Positions 42,924-51,645 of a stretch of 64,000 nt of DNA are shown here, one piece after another. The notes under the pieces are model-generated. The model was given only the letters and a program-made list of their open reading frames with translations, searched no databases and was not told where the DNA came from. Position 1 is the first letter of the stretch. Every line of letters starts with the position of its first letter. The DNA comes from an uncultured Bacteroidales bacterium (GTDB taxonomy: Bacteria > Bacteroidota > Bacteroidia > Bacteroidales > WCHB1-69): NCBI GenBank assembly GCA_946407715.1, contig CAMJPH010000001.1, forward strand, positions 12,620-76,619. The letters run 5' to 3'. The position numbers and the translations under genes are program-made.

Positions 42924-43796
42924 TCACTCCACGTGTTTCAGTTTCTCCACCACCTTCGGTCTGTCTTCCGCATAGGTGACGCCGAACCATTCGGCGGTGG
43001 TGGGCAGGACGCGCACGGTGGCGAAACCGCGCTGCATGACGGAGGTCACGGCGTCGGGGATCGGGAATTCGGCCTTGATGTTGCCTTCGTTGTCCTTCAG
43101 GAACTGAGCGAACATGCTCTCCAGCGTGTCGAAGAAACGCGGGGAGAAGCCCCAGAAGTTCATGGAGACGGGCTCCTCGCCGGTGAGCGGGGTCACCACG
43201 CCGTCCTCGTCGTTCTGGATGCCGTCGGCCGTGCGGGCGATCTTGCGCATCTCCTTGACAATCGTCAGGTAGCCGTTGCCATCGACTTGGCAGACACCGC
43301 GCGAGACCGTGCCGTTCTCCGACAGCGTCTTGTCCAAACGATAGCCGACCATCGCGAAGGCGGTGGGGTCGTTGGCCGTGACGTCGCGCAGGTAGTCGCC
43401 CAAGATCTGGAAGGGTTCCTTGCCATAGAAGTCATCGGCGTTGATCACCGTGAACGGCTCCTTGATGGCATCCTTAGCCACGAGGATGGCGTGCGCGGTG
43501 CCGTAGGGTTTCACGCGCTCGGGGTTCACGGAGAAGCCGGCGGGCAGCATGTCGAGCTCCTGGAAGACGTACTCCACAGGGATGACGTTCTTGTATCTCG
43601 GCAGGATGTACTCCTGGAAGTCGGCCTCCATGCTGCGGCGGATGACGAGCACCACCTTGCCGTAGCCGGCTGCTGCGGCGTACTTCACGGAGTAGTCGAG
43701 GATGGTTTCACCATTCGGACCCATCTGGTCCAGTTGTTTCAGTCCGCCGTAGCGGCTTCCCATGCCGGCGGCGAGGATAAGTAGGGTTGGTTTCAT
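42924..43796 (-). CDS. Sugar-phosphate nucleotidyltransferase-like protein
   Basis: The 290-residue protein has the Rossmann-like NTP transferase signature LLILAAGMGSRYGGLKQLDQ, the substrate segment GPNGETILDYSVKYA and FTVINADDFYGKEPF (metal-binding Asp). It probably activates a sugar phosphate with a nucleotide, but it is not close enough to RfbA, GalU or GlmU to name a substrate. It is outside the capsule operon. Downstream lies an octamer array; upstream lies a cluster of GC-rich hairpins. Confidence 0.82.
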   Translation of the reverse strand: MKPTLLILAAGMGSRYGGLKQLDQMGPNGETILDYSVKYAAAAGYGKVVLVIRRSMEADFQEYILPRYKNVIPVEYVFQELDMLPAGFSVNPERVKPYGTAHAILVAKDAIKEPFTVINADDFYGKEPFQILGDYLRDVTANDPTAFAMVGYRLDKTLSENGTVSRGVCQVDGNGYLTIVKEMRKIARTADGIQNDEDGVVTPLTGEEPVSMNFWGFSPRFFDTLESMFAQFLKDNEGNIKAEFPIPDAVTSVMQRGFATVRVLPTTAEWFGVTYAEDRPKVVEKLKHVE

Positions 43797-43831
43797 ACTA
43801 TTTCGGTTTTATTTATACTTTCGTTTGTGAG

Positions 43832-43955
43832 CCCCACACTGCGCTTCGCTTGTGTGGGGTTATTAGCGCTTCGCGCGTCTTGCCCCTTCGGGGCTGCTCA
43901 AGGAAGATGTTTTGATACCCCCCTGCCCTGCGGGCATCCCCCCTGAAGGGGGGAG
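43832..43955. repeat. Cluster of GC-rich hairpins, dispersed repeat copy 1
   Basis: Several short perfect hairpins follow one another: CCCCACAC/GTGTGGGG (43832-43859), GCCCC-TTCG-GGGC (43882-43894), then GCCCTGCGGGC and CCCCCCTGAAGGGGGG. TCAAGGAAGA at 43898-43907 is shared with the cluster at 63049. A 63-codon frame across it has no coding character. Confidence 0.65.
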
Positions 43956-44026
43956 TGGTGCTTCGACCGCATCTTTTGTCGATCATCGTCCATTCGTCCT
44001 TCATTCATCGTCCCTTCATCGCATCA

Positions 44027-44839
44027 TCACATCGGTTTGATGCGGCGGGCGAGGCGGGCGCAGAGGCCGGGAAAGAACCGTTTGATGTGGGCCATGATGA
44101 GTTCGGAGCTACCGACGAGTTGTTCGCGTTTCTCCTTGGCGATGGCGTTGAAGATGATACGGGAGGCCTTCTCGGGGGTGATGCCGCCGGCCTGGCCCGC
44201 GTCCATCTTGCCGTGCTTCCGGCCGTCTTTCTCCAGCGAGTTGACGGAGATGTTGGTCTGCACGCGGCCGGGCGTGAGGATGGTGACACGGATGCCGTCC
44301 TTATAGTTCTCTGCCGCCACGGTCTCGAAGAAGCCGTAGAGGGCGTGCTTGGCCGACGAGTAGGCGCAGCGCAACGGGAACCCGAAGAGTCCGGCGATGC
44401 TGGTGGTGACGGCTAACTGTCCCCCACCCTGCTCGATCATCTTGGGCAGCACGGCCTTGGTGAGGATGACCGGTGCGTAGAAGTCGATGTCCATCACCTT
44501 GCGGATGACGGCCATGTCGGTCTCCACGGTGGTGCCGCGCTGGCTGATGCCGGCATTGTTGTAAAAGACGTCGATGCGCCCGTAGGCGTTGAGCGCGTCG
44601 GCGGCGAGTTGCGGCAGCGCGTCGGTCTGCCCGAGGTCGAACGGCAGGCAGGTCACGTCTTTGGCGCCCAATCGCAGACACTCCTCGCGCACCTGCTCCA
44701 GCAGGTCGGGTTCTAATGCCGTGAGGATCAGTCGCGCCCCCGCTTCCGCAAAGCGGAAAGCGGTCTCCTTGCCGATGCCGGAGGAGGTGCCGGTGATCCA
44801 GACGACTTTGTCGGTATAGGTGTTTTTCATTTCATCCAT
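44027..44839 (-). CDS. Short-chain dehydrogenase/reductase
   Basis: The 270-residue SDR has VVWITGTSSGIGKETAFRFA (nucleotide motif), FYNNAGISQRG and the catalytic YSSAKHALYGF (Tyr-x-x-x-Lys). The start is ATG 44839 or 44830; the longer frame to 44893 would run through the -7 element at 44851. Substrate and cofactor preference are not evident. It is monocistronic, with hairpin-rich DNA downstream. Confidence 0.9.
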   Translation of the reverse strand: MDEMKNTYTDKVVWITGTSSGIGKETAFRFAEAGARLILTALEPDLLEQVREECLRLGAKDVTCLPFDLGQTDALPQLAADALNAYGRIDVFYNNAGISQRGTTVETDMAVIRKVMDIDFYAPVILTKAVLPKMIEQGGGQLAVTTSIAGLFGFPLRCAYSSAKHALYGFFETVAAENYKDGIRVTILTPGRVQTNISVNSLEKDGRKHGKMDAGQAGGITPEKASRIIFNAIAKEKREQLVGSSELIMAHIKRFFPGLCARLARRIKPM

Positions 44840-44850
44840 ATTTATGTCGG

Positions 44851-44858
44851 CAAAAATA
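44851..44858 (-). promoter_or_regulatory. -7 element that fixes the SDR start
   Basis: TATTTTTG on the minus strand, 12 bp before the ATG at 44839 and 21 bp before the one at 44830. The spacing favours the latter. Confidence 0.45.
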
Positions 44859-44948
44859 CAAAAGTTTATGGTACGCTGAACCTCAAGTAGCAAGAACTCT
44901 GCACAAAAGTGCCGTCAATGCTGGGAAGATTCCCCTGCACATGGCATT

Positions 44949-45353
44949 CTACACTCCGATAATCTCCAGCATTTCTGCCGGAGGCACCACTGTAGGCACT
45001 TTGGGGAAATGTTTGGTGTTTCCCGTTACAAGAAAAGTACCCTCTTTGGACATGGCCACTTCGAAAAAGACAATGTCGTCTGCATAGGTGAATGGGAAAT
45101 CTGTGGCTCTACGTCCCGCCCAACAACCATTATCAATTATCAGGTCAAGCATATTCAGGATATCATCCTCACGTAGATTGAACTTGTCACGATTCAGGAC
45201 CTCCTGATATTCTAGAAGAATTTCGTCGTTGAACAAAGGGACGATACGACCCTTCACCACCTGTTCCAACACTTTAACGGTGGCAGAGTCCGAATTATGT
45301 GTAATCATGGCTGACACCAGAACATTGGTGTCGAAAACGGCAAAATATTTCAT
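44949..45353 (-). CDS. PIN-domain toxin (VapC-like ribonuclease)
   Basis: The 134-residue PIN-domain protein starts MKYFAVFDTNVLVSAMITHN, with the first catalytic Asp in FDTNVL. A conserved Glu follows around LLEYQEVLNRD and an Asp around YADDIVFFEVA. PIN toxins of this group cleave RNA with Mg2+. Its ATG overlaps the antitoxin stop codon (TAATG), showing translational coupling. Together with the RelB-like gene upstream it forms a toxin-antitoxin pair. Confidence 0.85.
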   Translation of the reverse strand: MKYFAVFDTNVLVSAMITHNSDSATVKVLEQVVKGRIVPLFNDEILLEYQEVLNRDKFNLREDDILNMLDLIIDNGCWAGRRATDFPFTYADDIVFFEVAMSKEGTFLVTGNTKHFPKVPTVVPPAEMLEIIGV

Positions 45354-45640
45354 TATTTGTTTCTGGTTTTGTCAATCTCTTCGTTAATTTCTTCCAAAGT
45401 CAGTTCCGGCGTATTTCCATTCTCGGCCCATTCCCGCATATTGCGGAATGCAGCCATCCTTTCGGCGACCGATTTTTTCTCATCGGCTCGGATTTCGAAA
45501 GGGATACACCTGCGCTGCACGACTGTTCTCGCAAACACGTTAATAGCGGTGTTCACGCTCATGCCGAACTCTGAGCACAACGCCTCAAATACGGTTTTCA
45601 ATTGTGAGTCCATTCTCACTGTCATAGACACTTGCGACAT
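45353..45640 (-). CDS. RelB/DinJ-family antitoxin
   Basis: The ATG at 45640 (MSQVSMTVRMDSQLKTVFEA) gives 95 residues. The longer frame to 45694 would include the promoter at 45666. It has a ribbon-helix-helix N-terminal region (VSMTVRMDSQLKTVFEALCS, then GMSVNTAINVFARTVVQ) typical of RelB/DinJ antitoxins, which repress their own operon. The C-terminal acidic helix (TLEEINEEIDKTRNK) would bind the toxin. The partner is a PIN protein rather than the RelE-type nuclease usual for RelB. Confidence 0.85.
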   Translation of the reverse strand: MSQVSMTVRMDSQLKTVFEALCSEFGMSVNTAINVFARTVVQRRCIPFEIRADEKKSVAERMAAFRNMREWAENGNTPELTLEEINEEIDKTRNK

Positions 45641-45665
45641 TTCAATATGATTTAAATTTACGCCG

Positions 45666-45673
45666 CAAAGATA
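45666..45673 (-). promoter_or_regulatory. -7 element of the toxin-antitoxin operon
   Basis: TATCTTTG on the minus strand, 26 bp before the antitoxin ATG at 45640. It lies within the extended reading frame and so argues for the shorter start. Confidence 0.5.
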
Positions 45674-45749
45674 CAAAATTATTTCACATAGCAATCATCA
45701 TGGCGAAAAATTAAATCATAGAATAGAACAGGTCCGATCAACACCCCAT

Positions 45750-45777
45750 CATTCAGCATTCAACATTCAGCATTCAG
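45750..45777. repeat. Four-unit 7-bp array (CATTCAR)
   Basis: Units CATTCAG, CATTCAA, CATTCAG, CATTCAG, followed by CATT. It abuts the stop codon of the thiamine pyrophosphokinase gene at 45780. Confidence 0.85.
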
Positions 45778-45779
45778 CA

Positions 45780-46439
45780 TTATAGTGTCCTATACACCAC
45801 CACCGGTTCCTTATCATCCGCCTCCACGGTGAACGCATCGCCCATCGCCTCGTTCAAACTTCCCTCCCATAACCATTTGAAAGAACGGTTGTTGACAGGA
45901 TATTTCAGCCCGATGAAGGAAAGTTTTGTGTGCAGGTTGCTCGGGAAGACGGAGACCTGCATCCCCGTAACAGAACGGAACATGGACGTACCGCGCATCA
46001 CATTGAAGACGCCGTGCTCAGTCTGCATGGCCAGCCGCATCTTTTCGGAATACATCACTAATATGCTCAGGTTGGCGATGAAATGATCCTCGCGCAGACC
46101 ACCGCAGCCCAACAACAACACGTCGTCGTATCCATTGGCCATACAATATTTCAATGCCTTCTGGAGGTCGTTGTATTCCTCGCTGCGGTCTGCGTGATAA
46201 GGGATATTGTGTCGTGACAATTCCTCGCGATCCATCGAATCCCCGTCACCCACGATGACATCCGGTATAATGTTGACGGACAACAACTTTTGAAGCGCAC
46301 CATCACAACAAATGATGCGCTTCATTTTCCGTAACAACTGTATTGACAGTTCAGACGAAGGAACCTCACCATTGGCTACAATTGCCGTGGTGAAAGGATC
46401 GAACTCCTTCAGCCAGAACGCTATATGAGATTGATTCAT
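45780..46439 (-). CDS. thiN: Thiamine diphosphokinase
   Basis: The ATG at 46439 (MNQSHIAFWLKEFDPF) gives 219 residues. The family motifs are present: IICCDGALQKL, DVIVGDGDSMD (Mg/ATP Asp residues), EYNDLQKALKYC and LLLGCGGLREDH. It converts thiamine to thiamine pyrophosphate with ATP. The C-terminal beta domain, with MRGTSMFRSVTGMQVSVF, binds thiamine. The gene is isolated, bounded by heptamer arrays on both sides. Confidence 0.88.
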   Translation of the reverse strand: MNQSHIAFWLKEFDPFTTAIVANGEVPSSELSIQLLRKMKRIICCDGALQKLLSVNIIPDVIVGDGDSMDREELSRHNIPYHADRSEEYNDLQKALKYCMANGYDDVLLLGCGGLREDHFIANLSILVMYSEKMRLAMQTEHGVFNVMRGTSMFRSVTGMQVSVFPSNLHTKLSFIGLKYPVNNRSFKWLWEGSLNEAMGDAFTVEADDKEPVVVYRTL

Positions 46440-46475
46440 GTCTAAATCCAAAATAGAGCCCAAACCAACCACTAA

Positions 46476-46503
46476 TTATCCATTATCAATTATCAATTAT
46501 CAA
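46476..46503. repeat. Four-unit 7-bp array (TTATCAA)
   Basis: Units TTATCCA, TTATCAA, TTATCAA, TTATCAA in register, then TTG. It lies between the glycogen fusion stop (46508) and thiN. Confidence 0.85.
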
Positions 46504-46507
46504 TTGA

Positions 46508-49500
46508 TTAGATCCATCTCACGATATTGAAGTCCTGGTCGTGAGGCAGCAGCTCGTGGTTGGGGATGACGCGGACCGCGCAGTCCCACACTCCGATGCG
46601 CTGCGCAACCTCGGAACAGACGAACGTGTAGATGCCGTCACGCTCCGTCTCGAACACGAAAGGCACCTTGTATTCCAGCTTGGGTCTCTGGCCATGATCC
46701 TCGGCTGTGACGAACACCATCTCCACTTTCACATCCTGCGGACGCAACGACCCGAGACGCAACTCCAGACGGCATTGCATACGGTCGCCCACGCAATAGG
46801 TGTTCTTGTCGTTCTTTGGATAATCCACTCCGACACATTCGATGTCATTCCAGCCGGCAAGGACGTTCTCGCGCCATTTGAGCAGAATCCGGACATTTTC
46901 GTTGTCATTGGCGCCCAACAGGCGGCTTCTGTTCATCAATTTATGATAGAACTTGCGGTAATAGTCGTCCAACTGGCGCTTCATGGTGAAATGTGGGGAG
47001 ATCTGGGTGAAGCATTTCTTCATCATGGAGACCCAATCGGTGGGAATGCCTTGCGCATCACGATTGTAGAATGCCGCTGTAATCTGCTCTCCGATAATGT
47101 TATAGAGCGTTTCCGCATCCAATTCGTCCTGCAAACGGTTGTCCTGATAGGTAATCTGCTCTTTGAGTGCCCAGCCGGCACCGGGGACATAACCCTCGGC
47201 CCACCAGCCGTCTAACACACTGAGATTCAGCACTCCGTTCATCACGGCTTTCTCACCGCTGGTGCCGGATGCCTCCAACGGACGGGTCGGCGTGTTCATC
47301 CAGACATCGCAACCCGACACCAATTTCTTCGCCAAAATCATGTTATAATTTTCCACGAAGATAATCTTGCCGATAAATTCGGGACGACGGCTCAACTCGA
47401 TGATGCGTTTGATGAGATCCTGACCAGCCTTGTCGTGCGGGTGCGCCTTGCCGGCGAAGATGAACTGCACTGGTCGCTCGGGATTGTTAAGCAACGCCTT
47501 GAGTTTCTGCTCGTTCATGAAGAGCAGATGAGCGCGTTTGTAGGTGGCGAAACGACGGGCAAAACCGATGGTGAGCACATCATCGCGCAAAGCTTTGAGG
47601 GTGGCCTCAATGAGAGCAGGCGACTCGTTGCGGGTGCGCATCTGCTCGGCCAGCATCTCCTTGATGGCCGTCATCATCTCCTGGCGTAACTCCTGCTTAA
47701 TGAGCCACAGGTCGGCGTCAGGGACGTCATTTATCTTCTTCCATACCATCGGATTGGAGCAATCCTTGGTCAAACCTTCACCAAAAATGCTGCGGTGCAG
47801 CGTCTGCCATTTCTTGTGCGCCCATGTCGGGTAATGCACGCCGTTGGTGACATAACCGATGTGCAATTCTTCTGCGAAACGACCTTCATAGAGGTCGGCG
47901 AACATCTCCTGCGACACGCGCCCGTGAATGCGGCTCACCCCGTTGATTTCCTGGGAAAAACGACACGCGAGGATGCTCATCGAGAACTTGTCGAAGGTGT
48001 TTCCGTCGTGTCTGCGGCCGAAGCCCATGAACGTCTCCCAACTTACGTTGAACTGCTGGGAGTAGGTGGCGAAATAGGTGCGCATCAGATCTTCCGTGAA
48101 AGCATCGTGACCGGCGGGCACGGGTGTGTGGGTGGTGTAAAGCGACGAGGCCTTCACCAACTCGACCGCCATCTGACGGTTCACATGCTCATTCTGCATC
48201 ACCTGCAGGATGCGTTCCAGATTCAGGAAGGCGGCATGGCCTTCGTTGAGATGGAAGATGGTCGGGGTTTCGCCGATGGCCTTGAGCATACGCACGCCAC
48301 CGATACCGAGCAGAATCTCTTGTTTGAGACGATTTTCGACATCGCCGCCGTACAAGGTGGCCGTCACGCCGCGATCCTCTTGCCAGTTCTTATCAAAGTC
48401 AGTATCAAGGAGATAGAGCGGTATGCGACCGACATCCACGCGCCAGATGCGGGCGTAGAGGTTACGGCCGGGCATCGCCACGCTGACCATGAGCCAGTTG
48501 CCATCCTTGTCCTTGTAGGGCTTGATGGGCAGTTTGGAGAAGCTTTGCGGCGGATAAAGGTTCACCTGCTCACCGTATGCGGAAATCTGTTGCTGGAAGT
48601 AGCCATAGCGGTAAAGCAGACCGACGCCGAGCATGTTCACGTTGCAGTCACTGGCCTCCTTGAGGTAGTCGCCGGCCAACATGCCGAGACCGCCGGAGAA
48701 GATCTTCAGCTCGTTGCTGATACCGAACTCCATACTGAAGTAGGCGATACGGTCCTCCTTGCGGTTGCACGGCTCCTGCATATAGGCCGTAAACCGTTCA
48801 TATACATTCTTCAACTTGCTAATATATTCTTCGTTATGGGCGAAGTTCTCCATTCTTTCCAGCGGCAGCAGTTGCAACATGTGAACGGGGTTTTCTTCGC
48901 ATGCCTTCCAAAGGGAGGGACCGGCAATTTCCTCAAACAACTCGCGGGCCTCGAACGTCCAGCTCCACCACAAATTCTCCGACAGTTTCTCCAAAAGACG
49001 CAGTTGCTCAGGCAGATGGGACTTCACAGAGACGCGATGCCAGTCCGGTTTCTCCACTTGGAGTTCCTGCACCATCACGCCCACATTGGAGGTCTTGTTC
49101 TGGTATTGCGCGTAACGCTCGCCGCTCTTACCCAACGCGATGTCGTACGTCTTCTCATAATTGGCGAAAAGATGCGTCCACAGGGCTTTTTCAGCGATAT
49201 TGACCGCCGTCTTGCGGATGTCGGCCATGGCCTGTGGGGTACAATGGTTGTAGAACAGAATCTGGTCCGCGATGGCCTTCACCACCTCATCGTCGTTATG
49301 GTCGGTGCGCTGAATCACACTGACGCTCTGCTGCTGGGTGAAGTGCTCCTGCACCCACGCACCGAAACCGGCCAGCGAAGTAGTGATGGTCGGGATACCG
49401 AACGCGATGCTCTCCAGTGGCGTATAACCCCATGGTTCATAATAAGATGGGAACACCGAGAGGTCAAAGCCGATCAGCAAGTCATAGTATTTCATGTTGA

Positions 49501-50737
49501 AGATGCCATCCTCGCCGTCCAAATAGACAGGGGCAAAGACCACCTTCACATTTTGTTCAGGACTGTTATGTAATCCGTTATTGTTCAGTTCGTTGAGAAT
49601 CGGGTCATGGTAGGGATCGTGTAGCACATGGGTCACGAAACGGTCGGACATGGGCACTCCGCTCACGGGCTGGGTCATCTGGGCGGCCAGTTCTTCCTGA
49701 CGACCGCTTTGACCGGCGGGCACGGTGAGGAACGCCACGACGGTGCGGTCTGGATTGGCTTCGGCAACCTTCGCCAAGCTCTTGATAAACACATCGATAC
49801 CTTTGTTCTTGAACTCATAGCGACCGCTGTTGATGACCAGCAGGGCGTCGTCTGGAATCTGGGTCTGGATCAGCGTGGAGGCCACTTGCAAAAGCCGTTC
49901 ACGGGCAGCCTTGCGCTTACGGTCAAACTCTTCGCCCTTAGGCACAAAGGCATTCTCGAAACCGTTAATGGTGATCACATCGGCAGGTCTCTCGAAGAAC
50001 GCCGCGCACTCACGATTGGTGATCTCGCTCACTGTGGTGTAAGCATCCGCGTGTTTGGCCGACAGTGACTCCAACGAAAACTTGGACTGCACCCCGAAGC
50101 GTTGAGCCGTATCAAACGGATTATATTGCTGGATATCAGCGTATAGCGGAAGACCATTCCCAGCAATGCAACGGCCGAGGACGGTGGCGTGGGTGGTGAA
50201 CACCGTGGCAATCTGCGGAGCCACAGATTCCAGGTAGAGAATACCCGTACCCGTCATCCACTCATGGAAATGCGCCACGATCTTGTCCATCGAGCTGCAA
50301 TAGAAATTGTAGAAACTTTCTATCACGCGGCCAGCAGCATAGCCGAACAACGCGGGCTCGATATAATCCCACTGTCCGGAAATCGAATCCAGTTTGTAGC
50401 GAAGCCAGAATTTGGTCAGAATCTCGTTCTTTTTCTCAAAGAAGCTGGTGAAATCGACCAAAAACACCACCGGAGAACCAACTATCTGCCATCTGCCGAT
50501 GCGCACTTTCAGACCGTCACGGGCCACGATGTCACGCCAGTTCTTGAACAGTGTGGGATCCTCCACGAAATCGTCGTTATATTCTTTCGGAATGTCAGGG
50601 CCGATGCAGATGTAATGATCATGATAGTTGCCCACCACGGTGGCCGCTTTGGTGGAAAGGACGGTGTAAATGCCGCCCACTTTGTTACAAATCTCCCAGG
50701 AAGTTTCAAAAAGGTAATCGCTATACTTCTGATTCAT
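46508..50737 (-). CDS. Fused GT3 glycogen synthase and GT35 alpha-glucan phosphorylase
   Basis: The 1409-residue protein is two enzymes in one chain. Residues 1 to about 550 are a GT3-type glycogen synthase: YLFETSWEICNKVGGIYTVL at the N-terminus resembles the eukaryotic glycogen synthase start, and SYYEPWGYTPLESIAFG carries the catalytic glutamate loop. From about residue 575 there is a DUF3417-like segment (LRLLEKLSENLWWSWTFEAR). Then follows a maltodextrin-type phosphorylase with FSMEFGISNELKIFSGGLG, FHLNEGHAAFLNLER and the PLP-binding SGTSGEKAVMNGVLNLSVLD. In other Bacteroidales these are often two adjacent genes. A well-matched promoter sits at 50778-50809. Confidence 0.93.
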   Translation of the reverse strand: MNQKYSDYLFETSWEICNKVGGIYTVLSTKAATVVGNYHDHYICIGPDIPKEYNDDFVEDPTLFKNWRDIVARDGLKVRIGRWQIVGSPVVFLVDFTSFFEKKNEILTKFWLRYKLDSISGQWDYIEPALFGYAAGRVIESFYNFYCSSMDKIVAHFHEWMTGTGILYLESVAPQIATVFTTHATVLGRCIAGNGLPLYADIQQYNPFDTAQRFGVQSKFSLESLSAKHADAYTTVSEITNRECAAFFERPADVITINGFENAFVPKGEEFDRKRKAARERLLQVASTLIQTQIPDDALLVINSGRYEFKNKGIDVFIKSLAKVAEANPDRTVVAFLTVPAGQSGRQEELAAQMTQPVSGVPMSDRFVTHVLHDPYHDPILNELNNNGLHNSPEQNVKVVFAPVYLDGEDGIFNMKYYDLLIGFDLSVFPSYYEPWGYTPLESIAFGIPTITTSLAGFGAWVQEHFTQQQSVSVIQRTDHNDDEVVKAIADQILFYNHCTPQAMADIRKTAVNIAEKALWTHLFANYEKTYDIALGKSGERYAQYQNKTSNVGVMVQELQVEKPDWHRVSVKSHLPEQLRLLEKLSENLWWSWTFEARELFEEIAGPSLWKACEENPVHMLQLLPLERMENFAHNEEYISKLKNVYERFTAYMQEPCNRKEDRIAYFSMEFGISNELKIFSGGLGMLAGDYLKEASDCNVNMLGVGLLYRYGYFQQQISAYGEQVNLYPPQSFSKLPIKPYKDKDGNWLMVSVAMPGRNLYARIWRVDVGRIPLYLLDTDFDKNWQEDRGVTATLYGGDVENRLKQEILLGIGGVRMLKAIGETPTIFHLNEGHAAFLNLERILQVMQNEHVNRQMAVELVKASSLYTTHTPVPAGHDAFTEDLMRTYFATYSQQFNVSWETFMGFGRRHDGNTFDKFSMSILACRFSQEINGVSRIHGRVSQEMFADLYEGRFAEELHIGYVTNGVHYPTWAHKKWQTLHRSIFGEGLTKDCSNPMVWKKINDVPDADLWLIKQELRQEMMTAIKEMLAEQMRTRNESPALIEATLKALRDDVLTIGFARRFATYKRAHLLFMNEQKLKALLNNPERPVQFIFAGKAHPHDKAGQDLIKRIIELSRRPEFIGKIIFVENYNMILAKKLVSGCDVWMNTPTRPLEASGTSGEKAVMNGVLNLSVLDGWWAEGYVPGAGWALKEQITYQDNRLQDELDAETLYNIIGEQITAAFYNRDAQGIPTDWVSMMKKCFTQISPHFTMKRQLDDYYRKFYHKLMNRSRLLGANDNENVRILLKWRENVLAGWNDIECVGVDYPKNDKNTYCVGDRMQCRLELRLGSLRPQDVKVEMVFVTAEDHGQRPKLEYKVPFVFETERDGIYTFVCSEVAQRIGVWDCAVRVIPNHELLPHDQDFNIVRWI

Positions 50738-50777
50738 AAATAATTAAGGCAAATTTATCAATTCAAAAAACAAGTTG

Positions 50778-50809
50778 CAAATGTAACAAAAAATAGGCAA
50801 TATCGCAAA
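50778..50809 (-). promoter_or_regulatory. Promoter of the glycogen fusion gene
   Basis: Minus strand: TTTG at 50809-50806, 20-bp spacer, TACATTTG at 50785-50778. This matches TTTG/TAnnTTTG with the expected spacing and lies about 40 bp before the start codon. Confidence 0.65.
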
Positions 50810-50815
50810 AAATAG

Positions 50816-50823
50816 TATCTTTG
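50816..50823 (+). promoter_or_regulatory. -7 element of the PHP/DRTGG/ATPase operon
   Basis: TATCTTTG on the plus strand, 20 bp before the ATG at 50843. No -33 TTTG at the usual spacing. It is divergent from the glycogen promoter within a 105-bp gap. Confidence 0.5.
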
Positions 50824-50842
50824 CCCGCAATTTTTTGGGTTA

Positions 50843-51592
50843 ATGAACATCTATAAAGCTGATTTACATACGCATACGCTTTTTTCTCCTTGCGGTGATT
50901 TGGACATGACGCCGGAGAACATCATCGCGCTCGCATTGGAGAGGGGCATCGATGTGATCGCCATCACCGACCATAATGCCACGCGGCACTGCCGTCTGGC
51001 CGAGCACTACTCGCACAATCGCGACATCTTTGTGCTCTGCGGCGCGGAGGTGACCACCAAGGAGGAGGCGCACTGTCTGGCTTATTTCGGCGACCACGAG
51101 TCATTGGACAAGTTCCAGGCTTACCTTGACGAACACCTCCCGAACATCCCCAACGACCCCGACATTTTCGGCGACCAGGTGCAGATTGACGAAGAGATGA
51201 ACATCGTGTATGAGGAGCCGCGCCTGCTGACCTCCGCCATCGACCAAAATGTCAACCAGATCGCGGACAAAGTCCACGAATTGGGCGGCTTGTTCGTGCC
51301 CGCGCACATCGACAAGATGAAGAACAGCCTCATCGCGCAATTGGGTTTCATCCCGTTCGATTTGGACTACGACGCGGTGGAACTCTCCAAGCACGGCAAC
51401 AAAGACGAGATCTTGAAAGTCCACAAATATCTGAAAAACAAGATGTTCACCAGAAGCTCAGACGCTCACATACCCGATGTGATCGGCACCGCCCCCTGCT
51501 ACCTGAAGATGGAAACCCGCAGCTTCGAGGAAATCCGGAAGGCACTACATGGGGAGGACGGCCGCGAAGTCCTACTGACACTTGAAACTTGA
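50843..51592 (+). CDS. PHP-domain metal-dependent phosphoesterase
   Basis: The 249-residue protein has the PHP motifs YKADLHTHTLFSPCGDLD (His-x-His), VIAITDHNATRHC, LFVPAHIDKMKNSL and RSSDAHIPDVIG. The family hydrolyses phosphoesters such as nucleotides or histidinol phosphate; the substrate here is unknown. It leads a compact unit with a DRTGG protein and a histidine-kinase-type ATPase. That trio is known next to [FeFe]-hydrogenase genes in anaerobes. Its last codons and stop lie inside a heptamer array. Confidence 0.85.
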   Translation: MNIYKADLHTHTLFSPCGDLDMTPENIIALALERGIDVIAITDHNATRHCRLAEHYSHNRDIFVLCGAEVTTKEEAHCLAYFGDHESLDKFQAYLDEHLPNIPNDPDIFGDQVQIDEEMNIVYEEPRLLTSAIDQNVNQIADKVHELGGLFVPAHIDKMKNSLIAQLGFIPFDLDYDAVELSKHGNKDEILKVHKYLKNKMFTRSSDAHIPDVIGTAPCYLKMETRSFEEIRKALHGEDGREVLLTLET

Positions 51593-51635
51593 AACCTGAA
51601 ACTTTGAGCTTTGAACCTTAAACATTGAACTTTAA
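51580..51635. repeat. Eight-unit 7-bp array overlapping the PHP gene stop
   Basis: Units ACTTGAA, ACTTGAA, ACCTGAA, ACTTTGA, GCTTTGA, ACCTTAA, ACATTGA, ACTTTAA. The PHP stop codon (51590-51592) is inside the second unit, so the final residues Leu-Glu-Thr are repeat-encoded. The array ends 10 bp before the next start codon. Confidence 0.88.
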
Positions 51636-51645
51636 ACCAACCAAT

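Noticed and set aside
43813..44004. 63-codon frame in the hairpin cluster
   Set aside because: Proline/arginine-rich translation of GC hairpins, no ribosome-binding site and no similarity to a protein family.
45353..45694. Longer RelB start at 45694
   Set aside because: The extension contains the -7 promoter element at 45666; the ATG at 45640 fits the family N-terminus.
47795..49573. 592-codon open frame on the plus strand
   Set aside because: It is antisense to the glycogen synthase/phosphorylase gene and shows no family resemblance; long antisense frames arise from the codon bias of GC-rich genes.
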